A DNA stretch of 64,000 nucleotides from an uncultured bacterium (GTDB lineage: Bacteria > Bacillota_I > Bacilli_A > Acholeplasmatales > Anaeroplasmataceae), in contig CASETY010000003.1 of assembly GCA_949291115.1 (NCBI GenBank), positions 1 to 64,000 of the forward strand. The letters are read 5' to 3'. Shown here one piece after another: positions 8,302-16,485 of this stretch. The notes beneath the pieces are model-generated. The model was not told the origin of the DNA. It did not search any database and saw only the letters and a list, made by a program, of their open reading frames with translations. The number at the start of each line of letters is the position of its first letter. Position 1 is the stretch's first letter. Made by a program: the position numbers and the translations under genes.

Positions 8302-9446
8302 GTTCCGTCTACCTTCATTAAACAAATTTCATATGGGTCAACACTTAAGCCAACAGTATCGCCAACTTTTACATCTTCATATGTATGAATGACAAACTCA
8401 ATTCCTTTAATATCCGCACAAAGTTCATAATGAACACCTTTAAAGATAGATGATGTTACCATACCAGTGATTTTAGCTTTTTCTAATGGCACAACATCAA
8501 AATCTTCTGGTCTTATTACGACATCTACTTCTTCACCATCCGCAAATTCATAGTTCATGCACTCAAAATCAGTGTCTAAGAAACGGACTAAATCTTTTTT
8601 AACATAGACACCACGAACAATATTAGACTCACCAATAAAATTCGCTACAAAACGATTTTCTGGTTCATTATAAATATCTTTAGGTGAACCTAGTTGTTGA
8701 ATGATACCGCCATTCATAACCACTATACGATCACTCATTGTCATCGCTTCTTCTTGATCGTGAGTAACAAAGACGAACGTAATCCCTAAATCGCGTTGCA
8801 TTTCTTTTAATTCATATTGCATATTTTGTCTAAGTTTTAAATCTAAAGCTGCCATTGGTTCATCAAGTAATAAAATTTTTGGTTTTAAAATGATGGCTCT
8901 TGCAATCGCAATTCTTTGCATCTGACCACCACTCATTTGATTAACCTTACGTTCTTCATAACCAGCTAAATTTACTTGTTCTAAAGCATGCGTAACTGAT
9001 TTAACAATTTGGGCTTTTAGATACTTTCTAATGTGCCAAAATCTTACTTTTTTAATATTTGGCTTTTCTTTTTTAATTTCTTCTATGATGTGTTCTTTAC
9101 CACCATAAAAGTTAACCATGAATTTATAGCCTCTATTTTTAATTCCAAAAGCTATATTTTCAAATACATTTAAATGAGGAAATAACGCATAACGCTGAAA
9201 TACAGTATTGATTGGCCTAGCATACGCCGGTAAATCGTTAATTATTTTATTATTAACGATAATTTGGCCGCTATCGGGTTTCTCAAATCCAGCAATCATT
9301 CTTAAGGTTGTTGTTTTTCCACAACCAGAAGGACCTAATAATGTTACAAATTCATTTTCATATATCGTCAAATCGATATCATTTACAACGGTTACGTCAC
9401 CATAATTTTTAATGATATTATGTAACTCAATAAGTGCTTTTGCCAA
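8277..9446 (-). CDS. potA: Polyamine ABC transporter ATPase PotA, copy 2
   Basis: A 389-residue ATPase with Walker A GPSGCGKT near residue 38, Q-loop FQRYALFPH, signature MSGGQMQR, Walker B LLLDEP and H-loop FVTHDQEE, plus a C-terminal TOBE-like domain. It has a much shorter insert (about 45 residues, basic, around GYKFMVNFYGGKEH) at the same position where copy 1 carries about 170 residues. It is the first gene of operon 2 and sits behind a leader with a 20-bp palindrome (9463-9482). Confidence 0.92.
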   Translation of the reverse strand: MAKALIELHNIIKNYGDVTVVNDIDLTIYENEFVTLLGPSGCGKTTTLRMIAGFEKPDSGQIIVNNKIINDLPAYARPINTVFQRYALFPHLNVFENIAFGIKNRGYKFMVNFYGGKEHIIEEIKKEKPNIKKVRFWHIRKYLKAQIVKSVTHALEQVNLAGYEERKVNQMSGGQMQRIAIARAIILKPKILLLDEPMAALDLKLRQNMQYELKEMQRDLGITFVFVTHDQEEAMTMSDRIVVMNGGIIQQLGSPKDIYNEPENRFVANFIGESNIVRGVYVKKDLVRFLDTDFECMNYEFADGEEVDVVIRPEDFDVVPLEKAKITGMVTSSIFKGVHYELCADIKGIEFVIHTYEDVKVGDTVGLSVDPYEICLMKVDGTCKKIINH

Positions 9447-9462
9447 TTTACCAAAATACCCT

Positions 9463-9482
9463 AATTCATCTATAGATGAATT
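9463..9482. promoter_or_regulatory. Perfect 20-bp palindrome in the potA copy 2 leader
   Basis: AATTCATC, TATA, GATGAATT: a perfect inverted repeat between the promoter (9505-9532) and the potA start at 9446. In RNA it would form a hairpin directly before the only weak ribosome-binding sequence (AGGG, then GGTAA by the ATG), so it could act either as a protein operator or as a translational control element. Confidence 0.45.
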
Positions 9483-9504
9483 CCTTTCCTAAATAATATA
9501 ACTT

Positions 9505-9532
9505 ATTATACTTTTATTTTTTCTTATTACAA
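9505..9532 (-). promoter_or_regulatory. Promoter of pot operon 2
   Basis: On the minus strand TTGTAA (9527-9532), a 16-base spacer, TATAAT (9505-9510). Confidence 0.6.
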
Positions 9533-9554
9533 TACCTAAATTTAAATACTTTTA

Positions 9555-9566
9555 GAAAACGTTTTC
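9555..9566. promoter_or_regulatory. LacI/CcpA-type palindromic operator upstream of pot operon 2
   Basis: GAAAACGTTTTC is a perfect 12-base palindrome with the central CG typical of LacI-family sites. It lies about 23 bases upstream of the -35 box of operon 2. Similar motifs occur at 16316-16423, 30863-30875 and 62811-62825. Confidence 0.4.
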
Positions 9567-9627
9567 GTAAATTGAAAATAAGTTATAATTATCCCCTTAT
9601 AAAGCAATAAAATTTACTTTTAATTTT

Positions 9628-9658
9628 AAAAAAAGAACTAGCTAAAAAGCTAGTCCCT
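9628..9658 (-). terminator. Terminator of the uronate (kdu) operon
   Basis: A stem ACTAGCT/AGCTAGT (9637-9643 with 9648-9654) followed on the minus strand by a U run, 15 bases after the kduD stop. It closes the eight-gene operon. Confidence 0.8.
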
Positions 9659-9672
9659 TTTTAAAAAATAAA

Positions 9673-10473
9673 TTATTGAGGTTGCTTGCCAATATAAGCT
9701 AAGATACCGCCATCTACATATAAGATATGACCATTTACAAAGTTAGAAGCATCAGAAGCTAAGAACACAGCTGGTCCTTGTAAATCTTCTGCTTCACCCC
9801 AACGAGCTGCTGGAGTTTTTGATACGATGAATTGGTCAAATGGATGACGAGATCCATCAGGTTGTTTTTCACGTAATGGAGCTGTTTGTGGAGTAGCGAT
9901 GTAACCAGGGCCAATACCATTACATTGGATATTGAATTCACCATATTCAGAACAAATATTCTTAGTTAACATCTTTAAGCCACCTTTAGCAGCTGCGTAG
10001 GCAGAAACTGTTTCTCTACCTAATTCAGACATCATTGAGCAAATGTTAATAATTTTGCCATGTCCTTTTTTGATCATTGAAGGAATTACCGCTTTAGCAA
10101 CGATGAATGGACCAGTTAAATCAACATCGATAACTTGTCTCCATTGTTCAGCAGTCATATCACACATAGGGATACGTTTGATAATACCAGCGTTATTAAC
10201 TAAAATATCAATAACTCCCACTTCTTCTTCAATTTTCTTAACCATAGCGTCAACTTGATCAGCTTTAGTTACATCACATACATAACCATGAGCAGTGATG
10301 CCTTCTTTTTTATAAGCTTCTAAGCCTTTGTTTACTAAATCTTGATTAATATCGTTGAAAACAATAGTCGCACCAGCCTTGTGGAAAGCTTCAGCAATCG
10401 CAAAGCCAATACCATAAGAAGCGCCAGTCACTAAAGCAACTTTGCCTTCTAGACTAAAATCTTTCATTTCCAT
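9673..10473 (-). CDS. kduD: 2-dehydro-3-deoxy-D-gluconate 5-dehydrogenase KduD (SDR family)
   Basis: Short-chain dehydrogenase of 266 residues that reversibly reduces 2,5-diketo-3-deoxygluconate to KDG with NAD(P)H in unsaturated-uronate breakdown. Seen: Rossmann motif TGASYGIG, the NNAGI motif, catalytic Ser within ICSMMS and Tyr/Lys in YAAAK, and a C-terminal NGHILYVDGG. It closely resembles gluconate 5-dehydrogenases too, but linkage to kduI (15 bases upstream) and eda favours KduD. The AGGAG site is a long 12 bases before the ATG. Last gene of the operon. Confidence 0.9.
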   Translation of the reverse strand: MEMKDFSLEGKVALVTGASYGIGFAIAEAFHKAGATIVFNDINQDLVNKGLEAYKKEGITAHGYVCDVTKADQVDAMVKKIEEEVGVIDILVNNAGIIKRIPMCDMTAEQWRQVIDVDLTGPFIVAKAVIPSMIKKGHGKIINICSMMSELGRETVSAYAAAKGGLKMLTKNICSEYGEFNIQCNGIGPGYIATPQTAPLREKQPDGSRHPFDQFIVSKTPAARWGEAEDLQGPAVFLASDASNFVNGHILYVDGGILAYIGKQPQ

Positions 10474-10488
10474 TGTTTAAAATTTCTC

Positions 10489-11325
10489 CTATCTCAAATC
10501 TGTTGTTTCAATATTATCCATATCATCAAATTCTTGGTTTTCACCGCACATTGCCCAAATAAATGAGTAATTTGCTGTACCAACACCTGAATGAATAGAC
10601 CAACTTGGTGAAATTACCAACTCTTCATTACGCATTACAATATGACGTGTTTCTTGAGGTTCACCCATCATGTGGAAAACAACATTACCTTTAGGAATGT
10701 CAAAATAGAAATATACTTCCATTCTTCTTTCATGTGTGTGACTAGGCATAGTATTCCAGCCACTACCTTCTTCTAAACAAGTCATACCCATTGCAAGTTG
10801 GCATGATTTACATACATCTGGATGGATGTACTGATTAATAACACGTTTATTAAGTGTTTTAGCTTCGCCGCAAGGACGATGATTAGCTTTTTCAAAATCA
10901 ATATAATAAGTAGGATATGTCATGTGGGCAGGCGCAGATGCAATATAGAATTTAGCAGGATTCTTACTATCTATACTTTTAAATGAAACATCTTTAGTAC
11001 CTTTACCAACATATAAACCATCTTTTGATTTTACGTTATAAACTTGACCATCCAAAGTAACAACGCCGTCACCACCAATATTAATAATACCTAATTCTCT
11101 TCTTTCTAAGAAGTAATTAGCTCTTAATTCATCAGATGTTTCTAGTTTCAATTCTTTAGTAACTGGATAAACACCGCCAGCAATTATTCTATCTTGGTGT
11201 GAGTATACTAAGCTAATATCATCTTTAACAAAGACATGTTCAACTAAATAGTTTTCTCTTAACTCTTCAGTGTCGTAATACTTTGAATCATTTGGGTGAT
11301 TAGCATAACGAACTTCAAATTTCAT
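10489..11325 (-). CDS. kduI: 5-dehydro-4-deoxy-D-glucuronate isomerase KduI
   Basis: Cupin-fold isomerase converting 5-keto-4-deoxyuronate to 2,5-diketo-3-deoxygluconate. The metal site is visible as HTHERRMEVYF (two His and a Glu) with a further His in WSIHSGVG. Length of 278 residues is normal. I start at ATG 11325 (MKFEVRYANH), the usual KduI N terminus, rather than an in-frame GTG at 11337 that falls inside the ribosome site. It overlaps the preceding TIM-barrel gene by 11 bases. The product feeds KduD. Confidence 0.93.
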   Translation of the reverse strand: MKFEVRYANHPNDSKYYDTEELRENYLVEHVFVKDDISLVYSHQDRIIAGGVYPVTKELKLETSDELRANYFLERRELGIINIGGDGVVTLDGQVYNVKSKDGLYVGKGTKDVSFKSIDSKNPAKFYIASAPAHMTYPTYYIDFEKANHRPCGEAKTLNKRVINQYIHPDVCKSCQLAMGMTCLEEGSGWNTMPSHTHERRMEVYFYFDIPKGNVVFHMMGEPQETRHIVMRNEELVISPSWSIHSGVGTANYSFIWAMCGENQEFDDMDNIETTDLR

Positions 11326-12166
11326 TATTAATCTCACTTTCTACTTTTTTAATAAATTTATAACTAGATTCCATACCTTCTTTAGATATACCTTCAAATA
11401 TAAAGTAAGCGTCTTTAAAATTAGTAAGTAATTTTTTTAGTACAGTTTTATAATCAATAATACCTTCACCTAAATCTACTTTTACTAATTTATTATCAAC
11501 AACAATGAAATCTTTTAAATGAATAATTCTAACACGGTCTTTTAATGTTTCTATTGCTTCATCTAAAATTTCCATATAATTTTTATAATTTGAAATATCT
11601 AAATAATTATATAAATCTAAAGTAAAATATAAACCATCATAATTAATATCTTCATATAGTTTTCTTAATACTTTTGGACTATAACAAACATGACCATAGG
11701 CACCCTCTAAAGCCATCTTCGCATCATATTCCTTAGCATAAGAAGCTAATTCTTTAAAGACATCACGCATTTGGTTATAGCCTTCAATGGTTCTATTTTG
11801 GGGATGATAGATCCAAGGCTCGTCATTAAATGAACCAGTTTCACTGCCAACATATGAGGCTTTAAATAATGATTCATATTTTAAATAATTTTTAAAATTA
11901 TTAATGCCATTTGTTAGCTTTTCTTTATTAGAATGAACAGGATTAAAATAAGCACCTAGCATATAAATATCTAAGCCTTCATTTAAAAAAGCATCTCTAA
12001 TTTTAATAACTTTTTCATCATTTAATTCAGTAGGGATTTTACCTTCACCATTTAAGGCTTTTGCAACTACTAACTGTACACCATCAAAGCCAATTTGTTT
12101 AGCTTTTTTAGCTAAAGCAGTAGCTTCATCTCTACCTAAATCATGAACTCTTACACCTAATTTCAT
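11315..12166 (-). CDS. Sugar phosphate isomerase/epimerase-like TIM-barrel protein
   Basis: A 283-residue xylose-isomerase-like TIM barrel. Likely metal ligands are in order: Glu in MALEGAYGH, Asp in YFTLDLYNYLD, His in VRIIHLKDF and Glu in FIFEGISKEG. Such proteins isomerise or epimerise sugars or sugar acids. The exact substrate is unknown, but its place between an aldo-keto reductase and kduI suggests conversion of a uronate intermediate. It overlaps the upstream gene by four bases. Confidence 0.75.
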   Translation of the reverse strand: MKLGVRVHDLGRDEATALAKKAKQIGFDGVQLVVAKALNGEGKIPTELNDEKVIKIRDAFLNEGLDIYMLGAYFNPVHSNKEKLTNGINNFKNYLKYESLFKASYVGSETGSFNDEPWIYHPQNRTIEGYNQMRDVFKELASYAKEYDAKMALEGAYGHVCYSPKVLRKLYEDINYDGLYFTLDLYNYLDISNYKNYMEILDEAIETLKDRVRIIHLKDFIVVDNKLVKVDLGEGIIDYKTVLKKLLTNFKDAYFIFEGISKEGMESSYKFIKKVESEINNEI

Positions 12167-13002
12167 TCTTCATCACCTTTTACAAATGGACAATTATTAG
12201 GATCAGTATAGACCCTTTTCCCTAAATTTAGTTTATCAATCAATTTTATTTCTTCTTCATTTAAACTAAAATCAAAGACTTTAAAATTATCAATAATTCG
12301 ATTCTTAGTTACTGATTTAGGGATCATAACTACATTTCTTTCAATGCCATATCTAACAATAATATTAGCTACACTTTTATTATATTTTAGCGCAATTTTC
12401 TTTAAATTTTCATCTTCAAATACTAATCCTTTAGCAAAAGGACCATATGATTCTAAAACAATATCATGTTTCTTTAAATAATTTTCGAGATTTCTTTGAT
12501 TTAGATAGGGGTGTAATTCAACTTGATTAACCATTGGGATAACATCAATTGAATTGATTAAATGTTCTAAATGATGAATCTCAAAATTTGATACACCTAT
12601 CGCTTTAACTAAACCATCATTGTATAATTTAACAAAAGCTTGCCACGTCTCTAAATTTAAGTTGTAATTAGGACTTGGCCAATGTATTAAATATAAATCA
12701 ACATAATCTGTTTTTAATCTTTTTAAAGATTCTTTTAAGTTTCTAATTGCACTATTGTAGCCTAATTTAGCAGGATATAATTTAGTTGTAATAAAGATAT
12801 CTTTGCGATCAATTTTGCTATCAATAATAGCTTGACCAATTGATTCTTCATTTTGATAACCCTGAGCAGTATCAATATGACGATAGCCAGCCTTAAGGGC
12901 TTCTAAAGTAGCTTCATAGGCTTCATCACCATTTTCTGCTTTAAAAGTCCCTAGACCAACAATTGGCATTTTTACGCCATTTTTTAAAGTAACATATTTC
13001 AT
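12163..13002 (-). CDS. Aldo/keto reductase (2,5-diketogluconate reductase-like)
   Basis: NADPH-dependent reductase of 279 residues. The catalytic tetrad of the family is visible: Asp and Tyr in HIDTAQGYQNEE, Lys in TTKLYP, His in LIHWPSP. The cofactor region IPKSVTKNRI near residue 235 is also typical. In this operon it may reduce a keto-uronate or the open-chain aldehyde of a released sugar acid. The substrate is inferred from context only. Confidence 0.85.
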   Translation of the reverse strand: MKYVTLKNGVKMPIVGLGTFKAENGDEAYEATLEALKAGYRHIDTAQGYQNEESIGQAIIDSKIDRKDIFITTKLYPAKLGYNSAIRNLKESLKRLKTDYVDLYLIHWPSPNYNLNLETWQAFVKLYNDGLVKAIGVSNFEIHHLEHLINSIDVIPMVNQVELHPYLNQRNLENYLKKHDIVLESYGPFAKGLVFEDENLKKIALKYNKSVANIIVRYGIERNVVMIPKSVTKNRIIDNFKVFDFSLNEEEIKLIDKLNLGKRVYTDPNNCPFVKGDEE

Positions 13003-13023
13003 ATTGTTACCTAAAATAATAAA

Positions 13024-14049
13024 TTAACGTTGAACACGTCCTGAAGCGTCGCCACCAGCTAAACCTTCTACTTCACTAGCAGAAACTAAGTTGAAGTCAC
13101 CAGGAATAGTGTGTTTTAAAGCTGAAGCTGCAACAGCGAATTCTAAAGCTTTACCTTGATCAGTTGGATAAGTTAATAAACCATGAATTAAACCACCAGA
13201 GAATGAGTCACCACCACCTACACGGTCGATAATAGGATTAATATCATAACGTTTAGATTCATAGAATTCTTTACCATTATAAATTAATGCTTTCCAACCG
13301 TTGTGAGTAGCAGAGAATGATTCACGAAGTGTTGAAACAACGTATTTGAAGCCAAATTTTTCAGCCATTTCTTTGAAGATTGCTTTATAACCAGCAGCAT
13401 CTGTTTTACCACCAGTAACGTCAGCTTCTGGTTTGAAGCCTAAACATAATTCTGCATCTTCTTCATTACCAATACATACATCTACATATTGCATTAAAGG
13501 ACGCATAATAGAAATAGCTTTTTCACTTGTCCATAATTTTTTACGGAAGTTTAAGTCAACTGAAACTATAACGCCATGACGTTTAGCAGCTTCACAAGCT
13601 AATTTTGTTAATTCAGCAGCTTTATCAGAAATAGCTGGTGTGATACCTGACCAGTGGAACCAATCAGCACCTTCCATAATTTTATCAAAATCAAAATCTT
13701 TTGGATCAGCTTCTGCAATAGCTGAATTAGCACGGTCATAAATAACTTTAGAAGCACGCATTGAAGCGCCAGTTTCTAAATAGTAAATACCAACTCTATC
13801 GCCACCACGAGCAATATAATCAGTATGAACACCATATTTTCTTAATGCATTAACTGCACATTGACCAATTTCATGAGTAGGTAATTTAGTTACAAAGTAA
13901 GCGTCATGACCATAGTTAGCACAGCTTACTGCAACGTTTGCTTCCCCACCACCATAAACTACATCGAATGAATCAGATTGAACGAAACGAGAATTACCAG
14001 GTGTAGATAATCTCAACATAATTTCGCCTAATGTTACAACTTTTGCCAT
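13024..14049 (-). CDS. kdgK: 2-keto-3-deoxygluconate kinase (PfkB family), copy A
   Basis: Ribokinase-family kinase of 341 residues. The N-terminal PfkB motif GGGEANVAVS and the C-terminal motif DRVGGGDSFSGGL with the catalytic Asp are present. Closest pattern is KdgK, which phosphorylates KDG to KDPG for cleavage by Eda. Codon use is more biased and GC slightly higher than in neighbours, suggesting strong expression. A paralogue lies at 14539-15570. Confidence 0.88.
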   Translation of the reverse strand: MAKVVTLGEIMLRLSTPGNSRFVQSDSFDVVYGGGEANVAVSCANYGHDAYFVTKLPTHEIGQCAVNALRKYGVHTDYIARGGDRVGIYYLETGASMRASKVIYDRANSAIAEADPKDFDFDKIMEGADWFHWSGITPAISDKAAELTKLACEAAKRHGVIVSVDLNFRKKLWTSEKAISIMRPLMQYVDVCIGNEEDAELCLGFKPEADVTGGKTDAAGYKAIFKEMAEKFGFKYVVSTLRESFSATHNGWKALIYNGKEFYESKRYDINPIIDRVGGGDSFSGGLIHGLLTYPTDQGKALEFAVAASALKHTIPGDFNLVSASEVEGLAGGDASGRVQR

Positions 14050-14063
14050 TTTATAAATTCTCC

Positions 14064-14528
14064 TTATTTATCTAATCTAATTTTAATAACGGCTTTTTCG
14101 ATAGTTTTACCGTCAACATCTAATTTTGCTAAATGAATATCTTCTGGGAATACTAATGCAAATCCTTCTTCTAAGGTAATATAAATTTCTTTTTCAGCTT
14201 TATTAGCATATTTAGTTACATCTTTAACATCATTATATGGAGTAGTAACTTTTAAACCTGGATCAGTAATATCAGTATAACCAAATCCTTCTTTACCTTT
14301 TAAAACAATTTGCATATCTAAATAATTAGTATGTCCTTCAAAATAACATTCTTCTAGCGGTCTAGCGATATAGGTATCACGATTTACATAAACATCATCG
14401 CCATCAATTAAAGTTTTACCTTTTGGTAAACTTAATAAATCATTATTTAAAATGAAATCAATGGCAGTATCGATATTTTTACTTAAACCTTTATATCTAG
14501 CTACATCCTTTAATTTTCCAACAATCAT
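14064..14528 (-). CDS. YhcH/YjgK/YiaL family protein (DUF386)
   Basis: A 154-residue beta-sandwich protein of the YhcH family, normally found with sialic-acid, uronate or rare-sugar catabolism and proposed to act as a sugar anomerase or isomerase. Recognisable family segments are EGHTNYLDMQIVLKGKE in the middle and FALVFPEDIHLAKLD near the end, which contain the probable metal-binding His and acidic residues. It sits between the two kinases, so a role in presenting the correct anomer of the sugar acid is plausible. Confidence 0.85.
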   Translation of the reverse strand: MIVGKLKDVARYKGLSKNIDTAIDFILNNDLLSLPKGKTLIDGDDVYVNRDTYIARPLEECYFEGHTNYLDMQIVLKGKEGFGYTDITDPGLKVTTPYNDVKDVTKYANKAEKEIYITLEEGFALVFPEDIHLAKLDVDGKTIEKAVIKIRLDK

Positions 14529-14538
14529 TTTTATACCT

Positions 14539-15570
14539 CTATCTAACTACTTCTGCTGAGCCGTTTTTGTCCATAAACTCTAAAACATCTTCTTCATTGA
14601 AGATAGCTGCGTCGCCATAAATAGTATGTTTTAAAACACTTAAGTTTAAACCAAAATATACTGCAAAATTTGGATCGTCAAAATTTTGTAATAAACCATG
14701 AATTACCCCTGATGCAAAGGCATCACCACCACCAATACGATCAAAAATATTAAATCTAATTGGATTAGTTAATAACCAAGATAATTCATTATCACGATAT
14801 GAAAAATAATAACCAGCTAAACTGTTTTCAGTTGCTGAAAATACTACTCGATCAGTACCAAAAATATAACTTAAATTATATTTTTTAATCATCTTAGGGA
14901 AAACATTTTTCCTTTTAACTGATAAAGATTCATTTTCCATACCTTCATCAAGAGGAATTTCAAGTAATGTGTTAGCATCCCAAAAAGATGCGAAAACAAC
15001 ATCTACATATTGCATAATTTCTTGATAAACAGGTTTAGCTTCTTCAACTGTCCATAATCTTGCACGGTAGTTAAAGTCAAAACTTACTTTAACTCCCCTA
15101 CTCTTAGCTTCACTAACAGCTCTAAAAGCAACTTTTCTTACTCTTTCACCTAGTGCTAAAGTGATACCACTAATATGGAACCATGTAGCATCTTTAAACA
15201 CTTCATCCCAATCAAATTCAGCTTCCATAATTCTAGTGATAGCTGAATGTTTACGGTTATAAATAACTTTTGATGGTCGACCACCAAAGCCAGTTTCTAA
15301 AAAATAAATACCTAAGGTAGTTGAGCCCCTTACAATATAATCAGTATTTACCCCGTTGGCTTGTAAATGAGAAATGGCACCGTCACCTAATTGGTTAGGT
15401 GGAAGCTTACTCATGAAGTAGCAGTGATGACCAAGATGTGATAGAGCAACAGCAACATTGGCTTCTCCACCACCATAATTTACAATGAAAGAATGGGTTT
15501 GGTTAATTGTAGAATAATCTGGCGTTGACAAGCGTAACATTATTTCGCCAAAAGTAACAATTTTTTCCAT
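14539..15570 (-). CDS. PfkB-family sugar kinase, KDG-kinase paralogue, copy B
   Basis: A 343-residue paralogue of the neighbouring KdgK. N-terminal GGGEANVAVA and C-terminal DRIGGGDAFASGV with catalytic Asp are intact. The substrate-lid and central region (for example VFASFWDANTLL where copy A has VCIGNEEDAELCL) diverge strongly, so it may act on a different keto-deoxy sugar acid or a related intermediate. Both kinases being kept in one operon argues against simple redundancy. Assignment to KDG itself is uncertain. Confidence 0.8.
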   Translation of the reverse strand: MEKIVTFGEIMLRLSTPDYSTINQTHSFIVNYGGGEANVAVALSHLGHHCYFMSKLPPNQLGDGAISHLQANGVNTDYIVRGSTTLGIYFLETGFGGRPSKVIYNRKHSAITRIMEAEFDWDEVFKDATWFHISGITLALGERVRKVAFRAVSEAKSRGVKVSFDFNYRARLWTVEEAKPVYQEIMQYVDVVFASFWDANTLLEIPLDEGMENESLSVKRKNVFPKMIKKYNLSYIFGTDRVVFSATENSLAGYYFSYRDNELSWLLTNPIRFNIFDRIGGGDAFASGVIHGLLQNFDDPNFAVYFGLNLSVLKHTIYGDAAIFNEEDVLEFMDKNGSAEVVR

Positions 15571-15585
15571 CTTACCACCCTTTAA

Positions 15586-16236
15586 TTATTTTTTAGCACG
15601 AGCGTTTTTTACTGCCTCAACAAATTGTTTAGCTAATGCAGTAACGCCTTCATAGTCACCTTTCTTAGCAGGTGCAGTTAAACTAGAACCAGCACTTACA
15701 CAAACAACACCAGCTTTAATCCATTCAGGAATATTGTCTAAATCAACACCACCTGAAGGCATTAAATTAGCATAAGGAAGTGGACCCTTAACGTCTTTAA
15801 TAAATCTTGGGCCTAAAATATCACCTGGGAATACTTTAATAACATCACAACCTGCATCTAAAGCACGTTTAACTTCTAATACAGTTTGAGTGCCAGGTAC
15901 ATATGGAACTTGATAACGATTACATAATTTAGCTACTTCTTCATCGAAACATGGACTAACAATGAACATAGCTCCATTTAGAATTGCACTACGAGCTGTT
16001 TCAGTATCTAAAACAGTACCAGCACCAATTAAAACATTATCATTTCCTTGATAATTTTTAACAAGGTTAGAAATAATTTCGCCAGCGCCAGGAACAGTAT
16101 AAGTTACTTCAATCGCAGTAACGCCACCGTTGATGCAAGCTTCAGAAATTTTCATACCTTTTTCTGTGCTTTCAGCACGTACTACCGCAACAACACCAAT
16201 GTTGGCAATGCGGCTTAAAACGTCGAATTTCTTCAT
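15586..16236 (-). CDS. eda: KDPG/KHG aldolase Eda
   Basis: Class I aldolase of 216 residues cleaving 2-keto-3-deoxy-6-phosphogluconate to pyruvate and glyceraldehyde 3-phosphate. Seen: GVVAVVRAES at the N terminus, catalytic Glu in AIEVTYTV, Schiff-base Lys in DVIKVFPGD and PSGGVDLDNIPEW. First gene of the operon, behind a consensus promoter, and therefore probably the most highly transcribed. Confidence 0.93.
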   Translation of the reverse strand: MKKFDVLSRIANIGVVAVVRAESTEKGMKISEACINGGVTAIEVTYTVPGAGEIISNLVKNYQGNDNVLIGAGTVLDTETARSAILNGAMFIVSPCFDEEVAKLCNRYQVPYVPGTQTVLEVKRALDAGCDVIKVFPGDILGPRFIKDVKGPLPYANLMPSGGVDLDNIPEWIKAGVVCVSAGSSLTAPAKKGDYEGVTALAKQFVEAVKNARAKK

Positions 16237-16286
16237 TTTATTTACCTCGCATATTTATTTTTTAGATGAATAATTCATCACTTATT

Positions 16287-16315
16287 ATTATACTTTTTAT
16301 ACCTTTTATTGTCAA
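16287..16315 (-). promoter_or_regulatory. Consensus promoter of the eda-kdu operon
   Basis: On the minus strand TTGACA (16310-16315), 17-base spacer, TATAAT (16287-16292): a full consensus sigma-A promoter. Between it and the eda start lies a short inverted repeat GATGAAT/ATTCATC (16265-16279). A promoter this strong in a sugar operon implies repression. Confidence 0.85.
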
Positions 16316-16423
16316 TGTAAGCGATTTATTTTTTACTTGTTAACTACAGTAACGCTTTCATTTCAAAAAATCTCATTTTATCACTTAGTAAAACGCTTTC
16401 TATCTTTATGTAAACGCTTTACA
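16316..16423. promoter_or_regulatory. Cluster of four LacI/CcpA-type operator motifs between eda and the EIIC gene
   Basis: Four related words share an AACGCTTT/AAGCGATTT core. TGTAAGCGATTTA (16316-16328) abuts the eda -35 box. The others are AGTAACGCTTTCAT (about 16348-16361), AGTAAAACGCTTTCTA (16387-16402) and the near-palindrome TGTAAACGCTTTACA (16409-16423). Spacing suits control of both divergent promoters by a LacI-family regulator (KdgR-like or CcpA). No such regulator is encoded in the window. Confidence 0.6.
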
Positions 16424-16446
16424 TAGCATTTTTTAAATAAAAATAT

Positions 16447-16452
16447 TATAAT
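16447..16452 (+). promoter_or_regulatory. -10 box of the EIIC gene promoter
   Basis: TATAAT 34 bases upstream of the ATG at 16486. No good -35 is present at 17 bases; the operator TGTAAACGCTTTACA ends at 16423 where the -35 would be, so an activator or repressor may act there. Confidence 0.5.
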
Positions 16453-16485
16453 TTAATTAACTTTTTATTAAAGAGGTTAAAAATC

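Noticed and set aside
9759-9944. Minus-strand 61-codon ORF within kduD
   Set aside because: Alternate frame of a clearly conserved dehydrogenase gene.
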